From NCBI GenBank assembly GCA_963836195.1, contig CAWIIX010000020.1, forward strand, positions 805,371 through 869,370: DNA of 64,000 bases, written 5' to 3'. This DNA is from Trebonia sp963836195 (GTDB taxonomy: Bacteria; Actinomycetota; Actinomycetes; Streptosporangiales; Streptosporangiaceae). Under the pieces are notes generated by a model, which was given only the letters and a program-made list of their open reading frames with translations, was not told where the DNA came from and ran no database searches. Shown here one piece after another: positions 33,266-42,108 of the stretch (position 1 is its first letter; each line of letters opens with the position of its first letter). A program made the position numbers and the translations under genes.

Positions 33266-34021
33266 ATGGGCCGACTAGACGGCAAGGTCGCGCTGATCAC
33301 CGGGGGCGCCCGCGGCATGGGCAAGTCGCACGTGCGGCACTTCGTCGCCGAGGGGGCGCGGGTGGTCTTCGGCGACGTGCTCGACGACAAGGGCGCCTAC
33401 GTGGCGGCCAAGCTCGGCGAGGAGTCCTGCCGCTACACCCACCTCGACGTCACCAGCGAGGCGGACTGGGCGGCGGCGGTGGCGCTGGTGACGGAGGCAT
33501 TCGGAAAGCTGGACGTGCTCGTCAACAACGCCGGCATCCTGCTGTTCGCCCCGATCGCGGACATGCCACTGGCCGACTTCCGGCGGGTGCTCGAGGTGAA
33601 CGCGGTCGGCTGCTGGCTGGGCATGAAGGCGGTGATCGACCCGATGACGAAGGCGGGCGGCGGCTCGATCGTCAACATCTCCTCGACCGAGGGGTTCACC
33701 GGGGCAGCCGGGCTGTCCGCCTACAGCGCCAGCAAGTTCGCCATCCGCGGCATGACCAAGACCGCCGCGCAGGAACTGGGCCGGTTCGGCATCCGGGTCA
33801 ACTCGGTCCACCCCGGCGGGGTGCTCACCCGCATGGTCCTCGACCAGGCGAACTCCGGTCACGACGGCGATCGCTTCCTCGGCAACCTGCCGCTGGCCCG
33901 GTTCGCCCAGCCCGCCGAGATCTCCCGGCTCGTCGCCTACCTGGCCTCGGACGAGTCCTCTTACTCAACCGGGAGCGAGTTCACCGCCGACGGCGGGCTG
34001 CTGTCAGGACCGGGGTACTGA
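33266..34021 (+). CDS. SDR, 3-alpha/20-beta-hydroxysteroid dehydrogenase-like
   Basis: Short-chain dehydrogenase of 251 residues, close in pattern to mycobacterial FabG3/Rv2002-type hydroxysteroid dehydrogenases. It has LDGKVALITGGARGMGKSHVRHFVAEGARVVFGDVLDDKG (NAD site with Asp), HLDVTSEADW, VLVNNAGILLFAPI, NISSTEGFTG, AYSASKFAIRGMTKTAAQEL and VNSVHPGGVLT. ATG 33266 has GGAGG 6 bases before. It is the first of two SDR genes, 1 base apart, under the KstR-like box at 33161. Interconversion of a steroid hydroxyl and ketone is the expected reaction; position unknown. Confidence 0.84.
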   Translation: MGRLDGKVALITGGARGMGKSHVRHFVAEGARVVFGDVLDDKGAYVAAKLGEESCRYTHLDVTSEADWAAAVALVTEAFGKLDVLVNNAGILLFAPIADMPLADFRRVLEVNAVGCWLGMKAVIDPMTKAGGGSIVNISSTEGFTGAAGLSAYSASKFAIRGMTKTAAQELGRFGIRVNSVHPGGVLTRMVLDQANSGHDGDRFLGNLPLARFAQPAEISRLVAYLASDESSYSTGSEFTADGGLLSGPGY

Positions 34022-34022
34022 C

Positions 34023-34952
34023 ATGGCCGCCGAGCTGGCCCTGGCCGGCAGATCCGCGGTTGTGACCGGCGCCGGGAACGGGCTGGGGCGGGCGGAGGCG
34101 ATCGCGCTCGCCCGGGCGGGAGCGCTGATGGTCCTCAACGACCTGCCGGGGGACGCGATCGCGGACACGGCCGCGCAGGTCCGCGCGGGCGGCGGCGAGG
34201 CGGTCGTCTGCGCGGGCGATATCTCCGACTGGGAAACCGGCCGGCGCCTCACCGCCGCCGCCCTGGACGCCTACGGACGGCTCGACATCCTGGTCAACAA
34301 CGCGGGCGTGCTCCGGGACCGGATGATCTTCTCGATGTCGGCCGACGAATGGGACCTGGTCCTCCGGGTGCACCTGCGGGGGCACTTCGTGACCACCCGC
34401 TTCGCGACCGAGCACTGGCGCGCGGCCAGCAAGCGGGCGGGCGGCCCGGTCTACGGGCGGATCGTGAACACCTCGTCCGAGTCGTTCCTGCTCGGCACGC
34501 CCGGGCAGCCCAACTACGCCGCCGCCAAGGCCGGCATCGCCGCCCTCACCGTTACCACCGCGCGCGGCTGCGCCCGGTACGGCGTCCGCGCCAACGCCAT
34601 CTGCCCGCGCGCCCGGACCGCGATGGTGGCCGGGATGATGAGCCCGCCGCCCGACGACGGCCCCGACCCGATCGCCCCCGAGCACGTGACCCCGCTCGTC
34701 ACCTACCTGGCGAGCCCGGCCGCCGAGCGGATCAACGGCGAGGTGTTCGTCGTGCACGGCGGCGTCGCGGCGGTACTGAACCCGCCATCCATCCGCGCCG
34801 TCTTCCACGCCGACACCCCCGACGGGATGTGGACCCTCCCCGCCGTGCACGACGCCCTCGCCGCCGAGTTCGCCGACCACTCCCCCGGCTCCCCCGGCTT
34901 CGCCACCACCGAGACCATGTCCCTGGCGACCGAGACCATCGGCTTCGACTAA
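34023..34952 (+). CDS. SDR, Hsd4A-like 17-beta-hydroxysteroid / 3-hydroxyacyl-CoA dehydrogenase
   Basis: Short-chain dehydrogenase of 309 residues. The long form with a C-terminal extension after the SDR core resembles Rv3502c (Hsd4A), which oxidises 22-hydroxy side-chain CoA esters and 17-beta-hydroxysteroids. It shows LAGRSAVVTGAGNGLGRAEAIALARAGALMVLNDLPG, NNAGVLRDRMIFSMSADEWDLVLRVHLRGHF, NTSSESFLLGTPGQPNYAAAKAGIAALT and RYGVRANAICPRARTAM. Tail of about 60 residues (PPSIRAVFHADTPDGMWTLPAVHDALA). It ends exactly where an attachment-like repeat begins, the last gene of the steroid block. Confidence 0.8.
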   Translation: MAAELALAGRSAVVTGAGNGLGRAEAIALARAGALMVLNDLPGDAIADTAAQVRAGGGEAVVCAGDISDWETGRRLTAAALDAYGRLDILVNNAGVLRDRMIFSMSADEWDLVLRVHLRGHFVTTRFATEHWRAASKRAGGPVYGRIVNTSSESFLLGTPGQPNYAAAKAGIAALTVTTARGCARYGVRANAICPRARTAMVAGMMSPPPDDGPDPIAPEHVTPLVTYLASPAAERINGEVFVVHGGVAAVLNPPSIRAVFHADTPDGMWTLPAVHDALAAEFADHSPGSPGFATTETMSLATETIGFD

Positions 34953-35115
34953 CGGTTTACAGCACGCTCGCTCCGCCCGAGCCCCCCCCCGCTGACCAGC
35001 GCGTACGCGCTTCGAGGCGCGATTGCGGGCCGCCCCCGTCCGCTATGCGTCCGTGCGCCCCAAATTTCTGCGGCTGTCCAGCCCACGGACGGGGGTGCTG
35101 AGGGCGTCCGTGATG
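34953..35115. repeat. Attachment-like repeat, intron-free copy at the island border
   Basis: From the SDR stop the sequence CGGTTTACAGCACGCTCGC mirrors the tRNA-Tyr-like anticodon segment at 53668-53679 joined directly to 56108 onward (CGCTC, CGAGCC, GCTGA, GCGCGTA). Both then share CCGTCCGC-ATGCGTCCGTGCGC and a CCACGGAC word. This is what the locus at 53.6 kb would look like without its group II intron. It is read as a remnant integration site. No gene is seen here. Confidence 0.55.
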
Positions 35116-35168
35116 CGGTTCCACCTGGTCTCGGCGATGGGGCCGGATCCCCCGCCCCGTGTTCTCGA

Positions 35169-36071
35169 TTACTCCTGCGGGTGCAGGACCACCCGCCCGA
35201 ATGGCCGACGCTCGGCGAGGAGGGTGGTGTACGCGGCTTTCACCTCGGCCAGTGGGTAGGTCACGGCGATAGGAATGGCCAGGTCACCCGAGGCGGCGAG
35301 CTCGGCCAGCATACGGTAGGCGGGGAGACCTCCGGCGTCCATGGTGCCTCGCGCCGTGACACCTTTCTCCTTGGCGGACTTGTAATCGACGGCGGTGTTG
35401 ATGCGCTCGGGGGGAACCCCCAGGTCCAGTGCGAGTTGGACGTAACCCGACCCAAACGCATCGATGAAAGCGTCGATCTTGCGACCGCCAGTTGCTTTCT
35501 GGACATTCTCGGCGACATCGTCGACGAATGAGACCGGGATGATGTCGCGCTCGCGCATATGATCTGCCTTTGACGGGCTGCCGATACCGATCACGGTCGC
35601 ACCAGTGCGTCGCGCGAGCTGCGCGGCGGTGAAGCCGACGCCTCCGGTGGCGGCGGATACGACGACGACCTCCCCTTCGGCGGGCTCAACGGCCTTGACC
35701 CCGGCCAAACCGGCCATGGGCGTGATGAAGAGGGATCCGGCTACGTCCCATGACAGCCCGGCCGGCTTCGCGATCAGCTGCGTTGCCGGTACGGCAACGT
35801 ACTGTGCGTGTGCCGTCCATTCTTGTGACCAGCCGAGTACTTCGTCTCCGGTCTTCACATCCTGGACGCCGACGCCGACGCTCACCACCACGCCGGCCAG
35901 GTCGCGGATGGGCGTGTACGGCGCTCCGTGCAGCGCGGGCACGGAACCTGGGTTGATGCACGATGCGTAAACCCGCACTACTGCTTGTCCCGGAGCATCT
36001 TCCGGCATGGACACTTCGTCGATCCAGAGCTGGTCAACACCATCGAAACGGTCATACCGCACTTGTCGCAT
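35169..36071 (-). CDS. Zinc-less MDR-family NADP-dependent oxidoreductase
   Basis: Medium-chain reductase (quinone oxidoreductase type) of 300 residues. It has the GroES-like half with AVVRVYASCINPGSVPALHG and LAGVVVSVGVGVQDVKTGDEVLGW, and the NADP site VVVVSAATGGVGFTAAQLARRTGATVIGIGS; structural zinc Cys residues are absent. C-terminal YPLAEVKAAYTTLLAERRPFGRVVLHP is typical. It is the first intact gene inside the accessory region and is flanked by the attachment-like repeat on one side and a gene-poor stretch on the other. Substrate unknown. Confidence 0.86.
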   Translation of the reverse strand: MRQVRYDRFDGVDQLWIDEVSMPEDAPGQAVVRVYASCINPGSVPALHGAPYTPIRDLAGVVVSVGVGVQDVKTGDEVLGWSQEWTAHAQYVAVPATQLIAKPAGLSWDVAGSLFITPMAGLAGVKAVEPAEGEVVVVSAATGGVGFTAAQLARRTGATVIGIGSPSKADHMRERDIIPVSFVDDVAENVQKATGGRKIDAFIDAFGSGYVQLALDLGVPPERINTAVDYKSAKEKGVTARGTMDAGGLPAYRMLAELAASGDLAIPIAVTYPLAEVKAAYTTLLAERRPFGRVVLHPQE

Positions 36072-36526
36072 GAGCGCGCTACCTTCATTGTCTGGCTGGA
36101 ATCGTTATTCGTCACTGTGCCGGCGCCGGAACTCGGCGATGCCTTTAAGTGCGCGGCGGAACGGGGGCGAGATTCCCCCGGGCTATCCGACCATCTCAAA
36201 TATGTGGCTTCATCCTCTCACTCGACAGGGGTGGCGCTCGCAGCGATGCGAGCCTTCACGGCCTCTGGGCTCCGACTCTGCAGCAAATGCAGCATTTCGA
36301 ACCTGCCCGGGCCTGGAAGCCTCGCCTGCAGCGCGTGTCGTTGGATCCGGTCACGGGGAGAGGCCACCGCCTGACGAGCGGTCCGGTAGCGGCCCGGCGC
36401 CAGCGTCGGGCCGCCGCCCTGCTCTGCCTATGACAGCATCGCCCGCCTAGAGAAGGCAGGCCTGCACCTGCGGTCGCTCGACCCTGCGCTTCGGTCGAAC
36501 AGAGCCGACGTCTCGCAGGTGCCACC
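36072..36526. other. Gene-poor stretch
   Basis: No convincing gene, RNA or repeat is seen between the oxidoreductase start and the SDR fragment. Open frames here have no family resemblance and look like chance frames. Confidence 0.4.
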
Positions 36527-36960
36527 TCAGTCCTGGTAAGTGCCCCCGAACTGTTGGGGAACCACGTCGGCCCGCTCGGCACCGCTGCGGATCAGGTCGA
36601 TGATCGCTGCGGCTGCCAGTTCTGGCGGCTGCGCCTTCAGCCCGCCGTCGGACATCATCTGCGTCGCCGCCTCTTTGCCCGCCTTGATGGAGTCGATGAA
36701 CTCGGTGCTGGTGACAAACGGGTAGAAGGTCGAGACGACGATGCCAGCGTCGGCAAGTTCGAGCCGGGCGGTTGCTGACAGCATCGCCAGACCCTGCTTG
36801 GACGCCGCATACGCACCCGAGAGCGGAAGTACCGAGAAGACCGTCCCCGAACTCACGTTCACGATCGCACCGCCACCCTGCGCCCGCATAACCGGCAGCA
36901 CCGCCTGCATCGTGATCAATGGCGCGGTCAGGTTCAGGTCCAGGATGGCGCAGAAGCTTC
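36527..36960 (-). pseudogene. C-terminal two-thirds of an SDR gene
   Basis: The frame reads ILDLNLTAPLITMQAVLPVMRAQGGGAIVNVSSGTVFSVLPLSGAYAASKQGLAMLSATARLEL and on to QQFGGTYQD: SDR parts from the NAG-following helix through the Ser and YxxxK active site to the C-terminus. The Rossmann glycine motif is missing; upstream codons (SASCRSPSGSFCAI) do not match. A Rossmann N-terminus of the same kind of protein is found on the opposite strand at about 37125. The gene was probably broken and inverted. Confidence 0.65.
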
Positions 36961-37292
36961 CCGAGGGAGAACGGCAACTGGCCGAGCTCGTGCGCGCCCT
37001 CGACCAGGTCGGCCTGCGCATCGCCGCGCTCCAGCTCCACCAGCCTCGCCGGACGGCTGGCGGCCCGGCCCGGCCTGCCGGTCTGGACCAACAAGGACGT
37101 CGCCGCCCTCCTCGGAGGAGATGGCCTCATCGACCTCAACAACTCGGTCGTGCTCGTGACCGGCGCATCGTCCGGCATCGGTGCCGCCACAGCCCAAGCG
37201 GCGTCGCGGGCTGGCGCCCGGCTGGTGCTCGCCGCCCGCCGAGAGGACCGCATCCGCCAGCTCGCCACCGACCTGGGTGCCGTTCCACCAGG
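36946..37292 (+). pseudogene. Fragments: ABC ATPase tail (DrrA-like) and SDR N-terminus
   Basis: Two unrelated pieces lie side by side. At about 36950-37035 a frame reads QKLPEGERQLAELVRALDQVGLRIAALQLHQP, as in the end of drug-resistance ABC ATPases before their last DDVFL motif. At about 37125-37290 another frame reads IDLNNSVVLVTGASSGIGAATAQAASRAGARLVLAARREDRIRQLATDL, a complete SDR dinucleotide site that then breaks off. With the reverse-strand SDR tail next door, this is a recombination scar. Confidence 0.5.
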
Positions 37293-37527
37293 CGGGCCCA
37301 GCGTGAGCCGATACCCTGCGGGTCCTCCCGGACGGGCCCGTCGCCTGCCAGCGCGGCGCTCGCGGCCTGGGCGTTGCGTTACTGAAGGTGCCGATGAAGG
37401 CGGCTCAGGCTGCGTGCGGTCGAGCGGGACTAGGCGGAACAGGCTCCGAAAGAAGATTCCGCCGTAGAGCAGGTCGGTTACCGCGGTGTCCTCGCTGCGG
37501 GTCCGCTACCTGGACGGAGCCTAATGA

Positions 37528-38293
37528 GTGTTAACGGGTCAGCCATCCGGCCCCGCTGGTCTGCAAATGATCGTAGACGCGGCTGTCGACCTGCTCGGCC
37601 TGCGCATCGATAAGAGCGACGTCTTCTTGCGGCAGTTCGAGGACGGCGGCGCGCGTGTAGTGGTCCGCGACCGCCGCCGGGCCGTCGCCGACGAGGATCT
37701 CCGGCAGGTCCTGACTCCTGCGAAGGAAGCCCCCCGCCTGGCTGACCACCAGCGTGACGTGGGTAACCGCGCGATGGGGCTCGCGGAGGCGCTGTCGTTC
37801 CCCGAACTCGCAGGTACTCTGCGGGCAGCGGGCGAGCATCACGACGACGGTAAACAGGACCGCCGGTTCCAGGTAATCCGCCTCGGCAACAAGGGCGACG
37901 GCGACCTGCTCGCGAAGAGCCAGCCCGGCAAGACGATCCGCGAAACCGAGGAAGACCAGGCTCTCGGCGGCCTGCTGGCGGCACGAGCAGCGTTCGATCG
38001 TAGACAGCTGGGCGGCGGTCCACGCGACGCCAGGAATCGACCCGGAGCTAGCGCTGCGGCTGATCGGCACCAGCCACGGCCACGGTCGGCTGGGGTTCCC
38101 GCATACCTCGGCCGAACTGTCCGGGACAGCGGATCCCGGGGAGTGGCGCGACCTGGCAGCCGATCTGTTCAACGGGGGCAGCTGGGACGAGCTGATTGAG
38201 GCAACGCACATCCGTTACGGGGTATGGGGCTGTGCCTACCTTGAGGCGGTCCTGCGGGCCGCCGACTGCCAGATCTCGGCGGAGGGCAAATGA
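37528..38293 (+). pseudogene. cas3: cas3 (type I-G/I-U) 3' remnant with HD nuclease domain, frameshifted
   Basis: The first frame holds RLADHQRDVGNRAMGLAEALSFPELAGTLRAAGEHHDDGKQDRRFQ, the beginning of a Cas3 HD domain (H, then HD in HHDDGK), and DLLAKSQPGKT. After about 37980 the match moves to the next frame: CWRHEQRSIVDSWAAV, LALRLIGTSHGHGRLGFPHTS, EWRDLAADLFNGGSWDELIEATHIRYGVWGCAYLEAVLRAADCQISAEGK, with RHE and SHGHGR as metal-site motifs. The helicase part, which precedes HD in this subtype, is gone. The stop overlaps the csb3 ATG (ATGA), the original operon arrangement. Not functional as it stands. Confidence 0.75.
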
Positions 38294-39327
38294 CTGACAT
38301 CACGCTGGCCAGCTGTGAGCCGCGTACGCTGCTGTCACACCTGGCGCTGTCCGGCCTGGGTGCGATCGTCCAGGCCGGCGGCGCCGAGGACGTCCGTCTC
38401 AGCTGGACAAACTCGGCGAATCCCCGGCCGGTGCTGTCCGCGGCTGTGCCCGAGGCGGAGATCGCGGCCCTGGTCCGCGGGCACGCCGGAGGGCTGGCCG
38501 CCGAGGATTCCTGGATCCAGCAGAACGTTCCCGGCAGCGGGCAGGCCCGCGGCCTGATGAGCCCGAGACTGTCCCAGTTCCGCAGTCCGGGCGAGTGGGA
38601 GCGGTTTCAGCAGGCCCGGCACTCGGTCCTGCACACGCTGACGGAGGAGCAGCGCTGGCTTGACCTCCGGTTCGCAGCGGCGCTCGGCGAGCCGTGCTAC
38701 TGGCGCTTCAACCGTTTCAAGAAGGAGGAGCGGCTGCAAGATGACGCCGCGAGCCGATTGGAGATGCAGCCCCGCAACCAGGGCTCGGAGTTCGTCGGCA
38801 ACCGCCTCCGCTACCTGGCGGACATCATGTCGCGGCGTGAGCCCCCGGCCATGCTCTCGGGCCTGCGTGGCGAGACCACGATGGACGAACTCGGGAAGGA
38901 CTCCCCGACGAGCCGCACCGCGACCGGCCTGGCCAGCCCCGGCCCGACGGACAACGCCCTGGCCTGGTGCGCCCTATGGGGCATCTCCCAGTTCCCTCTC
39001 ACCTTGCGCGTGAACAGCGCGGGCATGACCAGCGGCAATATCAGGGGACGAGGCCAAGAATGGTTCTACGTGCCGGTCTGGAAGGGCTCGTGGCGCCCCG
39101 CCCGCCTGAGATCGATCCTCGCCAGCAAACAGCTGCAGGATCTGGCCGCCTCCGGCCTAGACCTGCGCGGCCACTCCGACGCTGACCTCCCACGGGCCCG
39201 GGCCTGGCTGTCCGCCCGCGGCGTCCAAGGCATCGTCCGCTTCCCCGTCCACAAATTCGGCAGCGACAACGCCCCCGAACGCCGCGCTATGCAAGGCGCC
39301 CCCATCCCCACCGGAGGTACCGTATAA
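38290..39327 (+). CDS. csb3: CRISPR-associated protein Csb3 (type I-G/I-U)
   Basis: A 345-residue protein with the features of the Csb3 group of type I-U systems: an N-terminal CEPRTLLSHLALSGLGAIVQAGG, a central region with FRSPGEWERFQQARHSVL, RFLG-like GEPCYWRFNRFKKEERLQDDAASRLEMQPRNQGSEFVGNRLRYLADIMSRR, and NALAWCALWGISQFPL before the C-terminal part with FYVPVWKGSWRPARLRSILASKQL. Start ATG 38290 has GGAGGG upstream and overlaps the cas3 stop. It is the only intact-looking cas gene left; cas8/csx17, csb1, csb2, cas4-cas1 and cas2 are not in the window. It is followed directly by the decayed array. Confidence 0.65.
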   Translation: MTDITLASCEPRTLLSHLALSGLGAIVQAGGAEDVRLSWTNSANPRPVLSAAVPEAEIAALVRGHAGGLAAEDSWIQQNVPGSGQARGLMSPRLSQFRSPGEWERFQQARHSVLHTLTEEQRWLDLRFAAALGEPCYWRFNRFKKEERLQDDAASRLEMQPRNQGSEFVGNRLRYLADIMSRREPPAMLSGLRGETTMDELGKDSPTSRTATGLASPGPTDNALAWCALWGISQFPLTLRVNSAGMTSGNIRGRGQEWFYVPVWKGSWRPARLRSILASKQLQDLAASGLDLRGHSDADLPRARAWLSARGVQGIVRFPVHKFGSDNAPERRAMQGAPIPTGGTV

Positions 39328-39344
39328 GCGGCCCATCGCTCGCC

Positions 39345-40195
39345 AACTCGCAGTGCCCATCGCACCGCCCTTCATCGAGGGATTCCCTCGCGCGTTTCTG
39401 GTGCCCCGTTTTGGGTGGAAATCACGGTGCGTGTCAGCGCCGCCCTTCATTGAGGCCTGGTTCCCCGTGGGTGGTGGCAGTGCCTCCAAGTCGCATCGCG
39501 GCGCGTACTGGGCGCCGCCCTTCATCGAGGCGCCTGCATGTCGCTAGCGGCCTGCCATCGATCCACGTATCGCGGCGCCCAACATCGCCACTCTTCGTCG
39601 AGGCCCGGTGGCCGCCGACGCCAGCCAGACTCCGGTGCCACCATCGCGATGCCCTACAGCGTCGCCCTTCATTGAGGCCACGGTAAGACGCATGGCACCA
39701 GGTTCTACTTCACGGTCGCGGCGCCCAATGGTGCCGACCTTCATTGAGGCCTTCCTCCGGTCGTGGCTCGGCTGACGATGGACCTCAAGTCGCGACGCCT
39801 AACAGCGTCGCCTTCACTGAGGCCCCAGTAGGTTGACGCCAGTGTCGTCCAGAAGTTCGCGGATCGCGCGACGTCCAACTGCGTCGCCCTTCATCGTGGC
39901 GATCTCTTCCGCAGGGGGCTGTCGTAGCGGCAGATCTCGTATCGCGACGCCCAATGGTGTCGCCCTTCATTGAGGCCAACCGTACGGGGTCACCTGCCTC
40001 GCCAGGGTGGCGGATCGCGTCGCCAACGGTGTCGCCCTTCATTGAGGTCTGGGTCCCGCGCCCTACATGCTGCCGTTCCAAGTGCCATCGCGACGCATGA
40101 CGGCGCCGCCCTTCATCGAGGCCCGGTGATCATCATCGAGCACGCCGGGATCTATCCGGATCGCGGCGCCAGGACACGCGCCGCCCTTCATCTAG
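39345..40195. CRISPR. Degenerate CRISPR array, 12 repeats (left part)
   Basis: The motif TTCATTGAGGC and variants recur at 39371, 39446, 39521, 39594, 39668, 39740, 39813, 39890, 39966, 40038, 40112 and 40187, a steady spacing of 72-77 bases. The best repeats are 36 nt, starting ATCGCG and ending TTCATTGAGGC; an internal stem pairs CGACGCC with GGTGTCG around CAAT. Nearly every copy has its own substitutions, so the array has decayed. The spacers are all different. The last repeat is interrupted after CTAG by an IS element; the array continues at 42109. Confidence 0.85.
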
Positions 40196-42108
40196 CCCGA
40201 GTTTCCTGGCTAAGTTGATCTTCATCGCGTTTTCGCAGGTGAGGGCATGTGCCGACGGCCTGTCCGCCTATGACCTAACTGCGGGGCGCCCAGCGGTGGA
40301 GTCCGAAGATCTCGTGCAGTTCCTGCTGGTGGCCGGTGAGCTCGGTGGTCATCCGGCGGGCTTTGGGGCGGCCGCCGGTGGAGGGGTAGAGCAGGACGGT
40401 CTCGCCGATGCCGGCGAGCTGGGCCAGCAGTTCGCGGACCGACAGGTCCAGCCCGGCGCGGCGGGCGCGGCGGCGCATGAGGTGGGCGATCTGCAGGGCC
40501 AGGACGCAGGTGAAGACGTGGACGCGGATGTTGTGCTCGGTCCAGTGGAACATCGGCGAGAACGAGACGACGTGCGGGTCTTTCATCTGGCGGAAGGAGA
40601 ACTCGGCCTCGGACTGGGACCGGTAGCCGGCGATGACCTCGGCGGCGGGCCAGTCGTCGTGGCTGGTGATCAGCACGTGCTTGCCGAATAGCTCTTCTTC
40701 CAGGGCGGCGCGGGCGGCGGGGTCGATCTGCCAGGTCAGGCGCAGGTCCCCGGGCTGGTCGCCGGCCAGCTGCCAGGTGATGACACGGCGGACCCAGGGC
40801 TTGCGGATGACTGAGGCGATCTCGGCTTCGACTTTGTCCCGGCTGCGGCGGGTCCTGCCGCGGGCCAGGGTGGCGGCCAGCTCATCGAGTTTCCTGCCGG
40901 CCTTGGCAAGCGTGGTGCCGCCGAAGCCGGCGGCCTGGGCGGCGTGCAGTTCCGGGGACCAGGTCAGGATCGCGCGGCGTTCCGCGCCGTAGACCTCGCG
41001 GCGGGTGTCGTAGGCGGTCAGCCCGCCGAACCGGTCCTCATCCACCGCTGACCGGACGCGGGCGGGCAGCGCGGTCAGGTCCGGGCAGTCGCTGGCCGGC
41101 ACTGACCCCACGTAGTGCAGCCCGGCGCCGGCCAGGTGCGCGAAGTTGTCCTCGCTGTTCTGGCCGGCGTCGAAGACCACGGTCATGTCCGCGGCGGCGG
41201 CGGGGACGTCGGCCCCGGCGCAGACTGCCTGGTACTGGCCGAGCAGCTGGTCGATCATGGCGGGGAACTGGGTGACGTCGGGCCGGTCGCCGGGGTAGGC
41301 GTGCCAGGTCAGCGGGATCCCGCCGTCCCGGGTCACCACCAGGCCCAGGCCGACCAGCCGCAGGTCAGAGCGTTTCTGCTTGGCCTTGCCGCGCTGCGCC
41401 ACCGGCGCTTTCTGGTTGCCGGTGTCGATGAAGGTGGCGAAGTTCGTCATGTCCAGCGCCACTGACGAGCAGTCCACCCCGGATGCCTGCACGATCGCGA
41501 CCGCGATCTTCCGGGAGATCTCCTCCAGCTGCCCCGGCGTGACGGCGTGCATCGCGTCCCAGAACCGCCGGTGATCCAGGACAGAGGCGGGGATCTTGGC
41601 GAACCGGTCCGCGGCGGTGGTCTTCCACCAGTCCGCGAACCCGGTCTTGGAGCACGGCGCGACCAGCCGGTTCAGCGCCGCCAGCGCCAGGTAGGTGCCC
41701 GTGGACGCGCCCGCGTCCGAGCGGCGCGCCCCGGTGACCTCGTCGATGATCGCGGCCACGCCCAGGTCCTGCAGGATTCCCCAGGCCGCGGCCACGTCCC
41801 CGAACGCCAGGTGCCGGGTCCGCTCGGGCACGATCGCGGCCTCGCGCGCGTCCAGCAGCGCCTCGATGTCGGCCGCGGTGCCCAGGTACCGGTCCGAGAC
41901 CAGCGCGGGCTTGCCGTCGGCCCAGCCCATCTCGCGCAGGTACCAGTACGGCTTCCCGCTGATCATCTTCTTGTACAGGCTCGCCATAACTTTAGGTCAT
42001 AGGCGATCCGGCCGCCGGAAGCAAGCCGACACGCCGGGAAGCCGCAGATCACGACACCTGCGGCGCGGCCGTCAGCTCATCAAGATCGAGATAGCCAGGA
42101 AACTCGGG
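40196..42108. mobile_element. IS1634-like insertion sequence in a CRISPR repeat
   Basis: A 1913-bp element with terminal inverted repeats of about 27 bp, left 40196-40222 (starts CCCGAGTTTCCTGGCTA) and right 42082-42108 (its complement with about 4 differences). A 4-bp target duplication CTAG lies outside both ends (40192-40195 and 42109-42112). It carries one transposase gene. Removing the element plus one CTAG restores the repeat and a 72-base step to the next repeat. Confidence 0.88.
40275..41987 (-). CDS. IS1634-family DDE transposase
   Basis: A 570-residue transposase that cuts and joins the element ends. It begins MASLYKKMISGKPYWYLREMGW, typical of the IS1634 branch of IS4-like elements. 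DDE-type features are MTVVFDAGQNSEDNF (Asp), a beta-strand insertion, and the Y-x-R-x-E-x-K signature in YRSQSEAEFSFRQMKD. The frame is intact and full length, so this insertion is younger than the decay of the array it interrupts. No passenger genes. Confidence 0.9.
   Translation of the reverse strand: MASLYKKMISGKPYWYLREMGWADGKPALVSDRYLGTAADIEALLDAREAAIVPERTRHLAFGDVAAAWGILQDLGVAAIIDEVTGARRSDAGASTGTYLALAALNRLVAPCSKTGFADWWKTTAADRFAKIPASVLDHRRFWDAMHAVTPGQLEEISRKIAVAIVQASGVDCSSVALDMTNFATFIDTGNQKAPVAQRGKAKQKRSDLRLVGLGLVVTRDGGIPLTWHAYPGDRPDVTQFPAMIDQLLGQYQAVCAGADVPAAAADMTVVFDAGQNSEDNFAHLAGAGLHYVGSVPASDCPDLTALPARVRSAVDEDRFGGLTAYDTRREVYGAERRAILTWSPELHAAQAAGFGGTTLAKAGRKLDELAATLARGRTRRSRDKVEAEIASVIRKPWVRRVITWQLAGDQPGDLRLTWQIDPAARAALEEELFGKHVLITSHDDWPAAEVIAGYRSQSEAEFSFRQMKDPHVVSFSPMFHWTEHNIRVHVFTCVLALQIAHLMRRRARRAGLDLSVRELLAQLAGIGETVLLYPSTGGRPKARRMTTELTGHQQELHEIFGLHRWAPRS

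Noticed and set aside
37531..38211. Minus-strand frame of 226 codons
   Set aside because: It covers the cas3 remnant; the plus strand carries the recognisable HD motifs, so the minus frame is taken as a shadow.
39345..40195. Array repeats as a coding or minisatellite repeat
   Set aside because: Conserved 36-nt blocks alternate with unrelated 36-41-nt blocks, a cas gene lies directly upstream and the repeat has an internal stem, which fits CRISPR and not a minisatellite.
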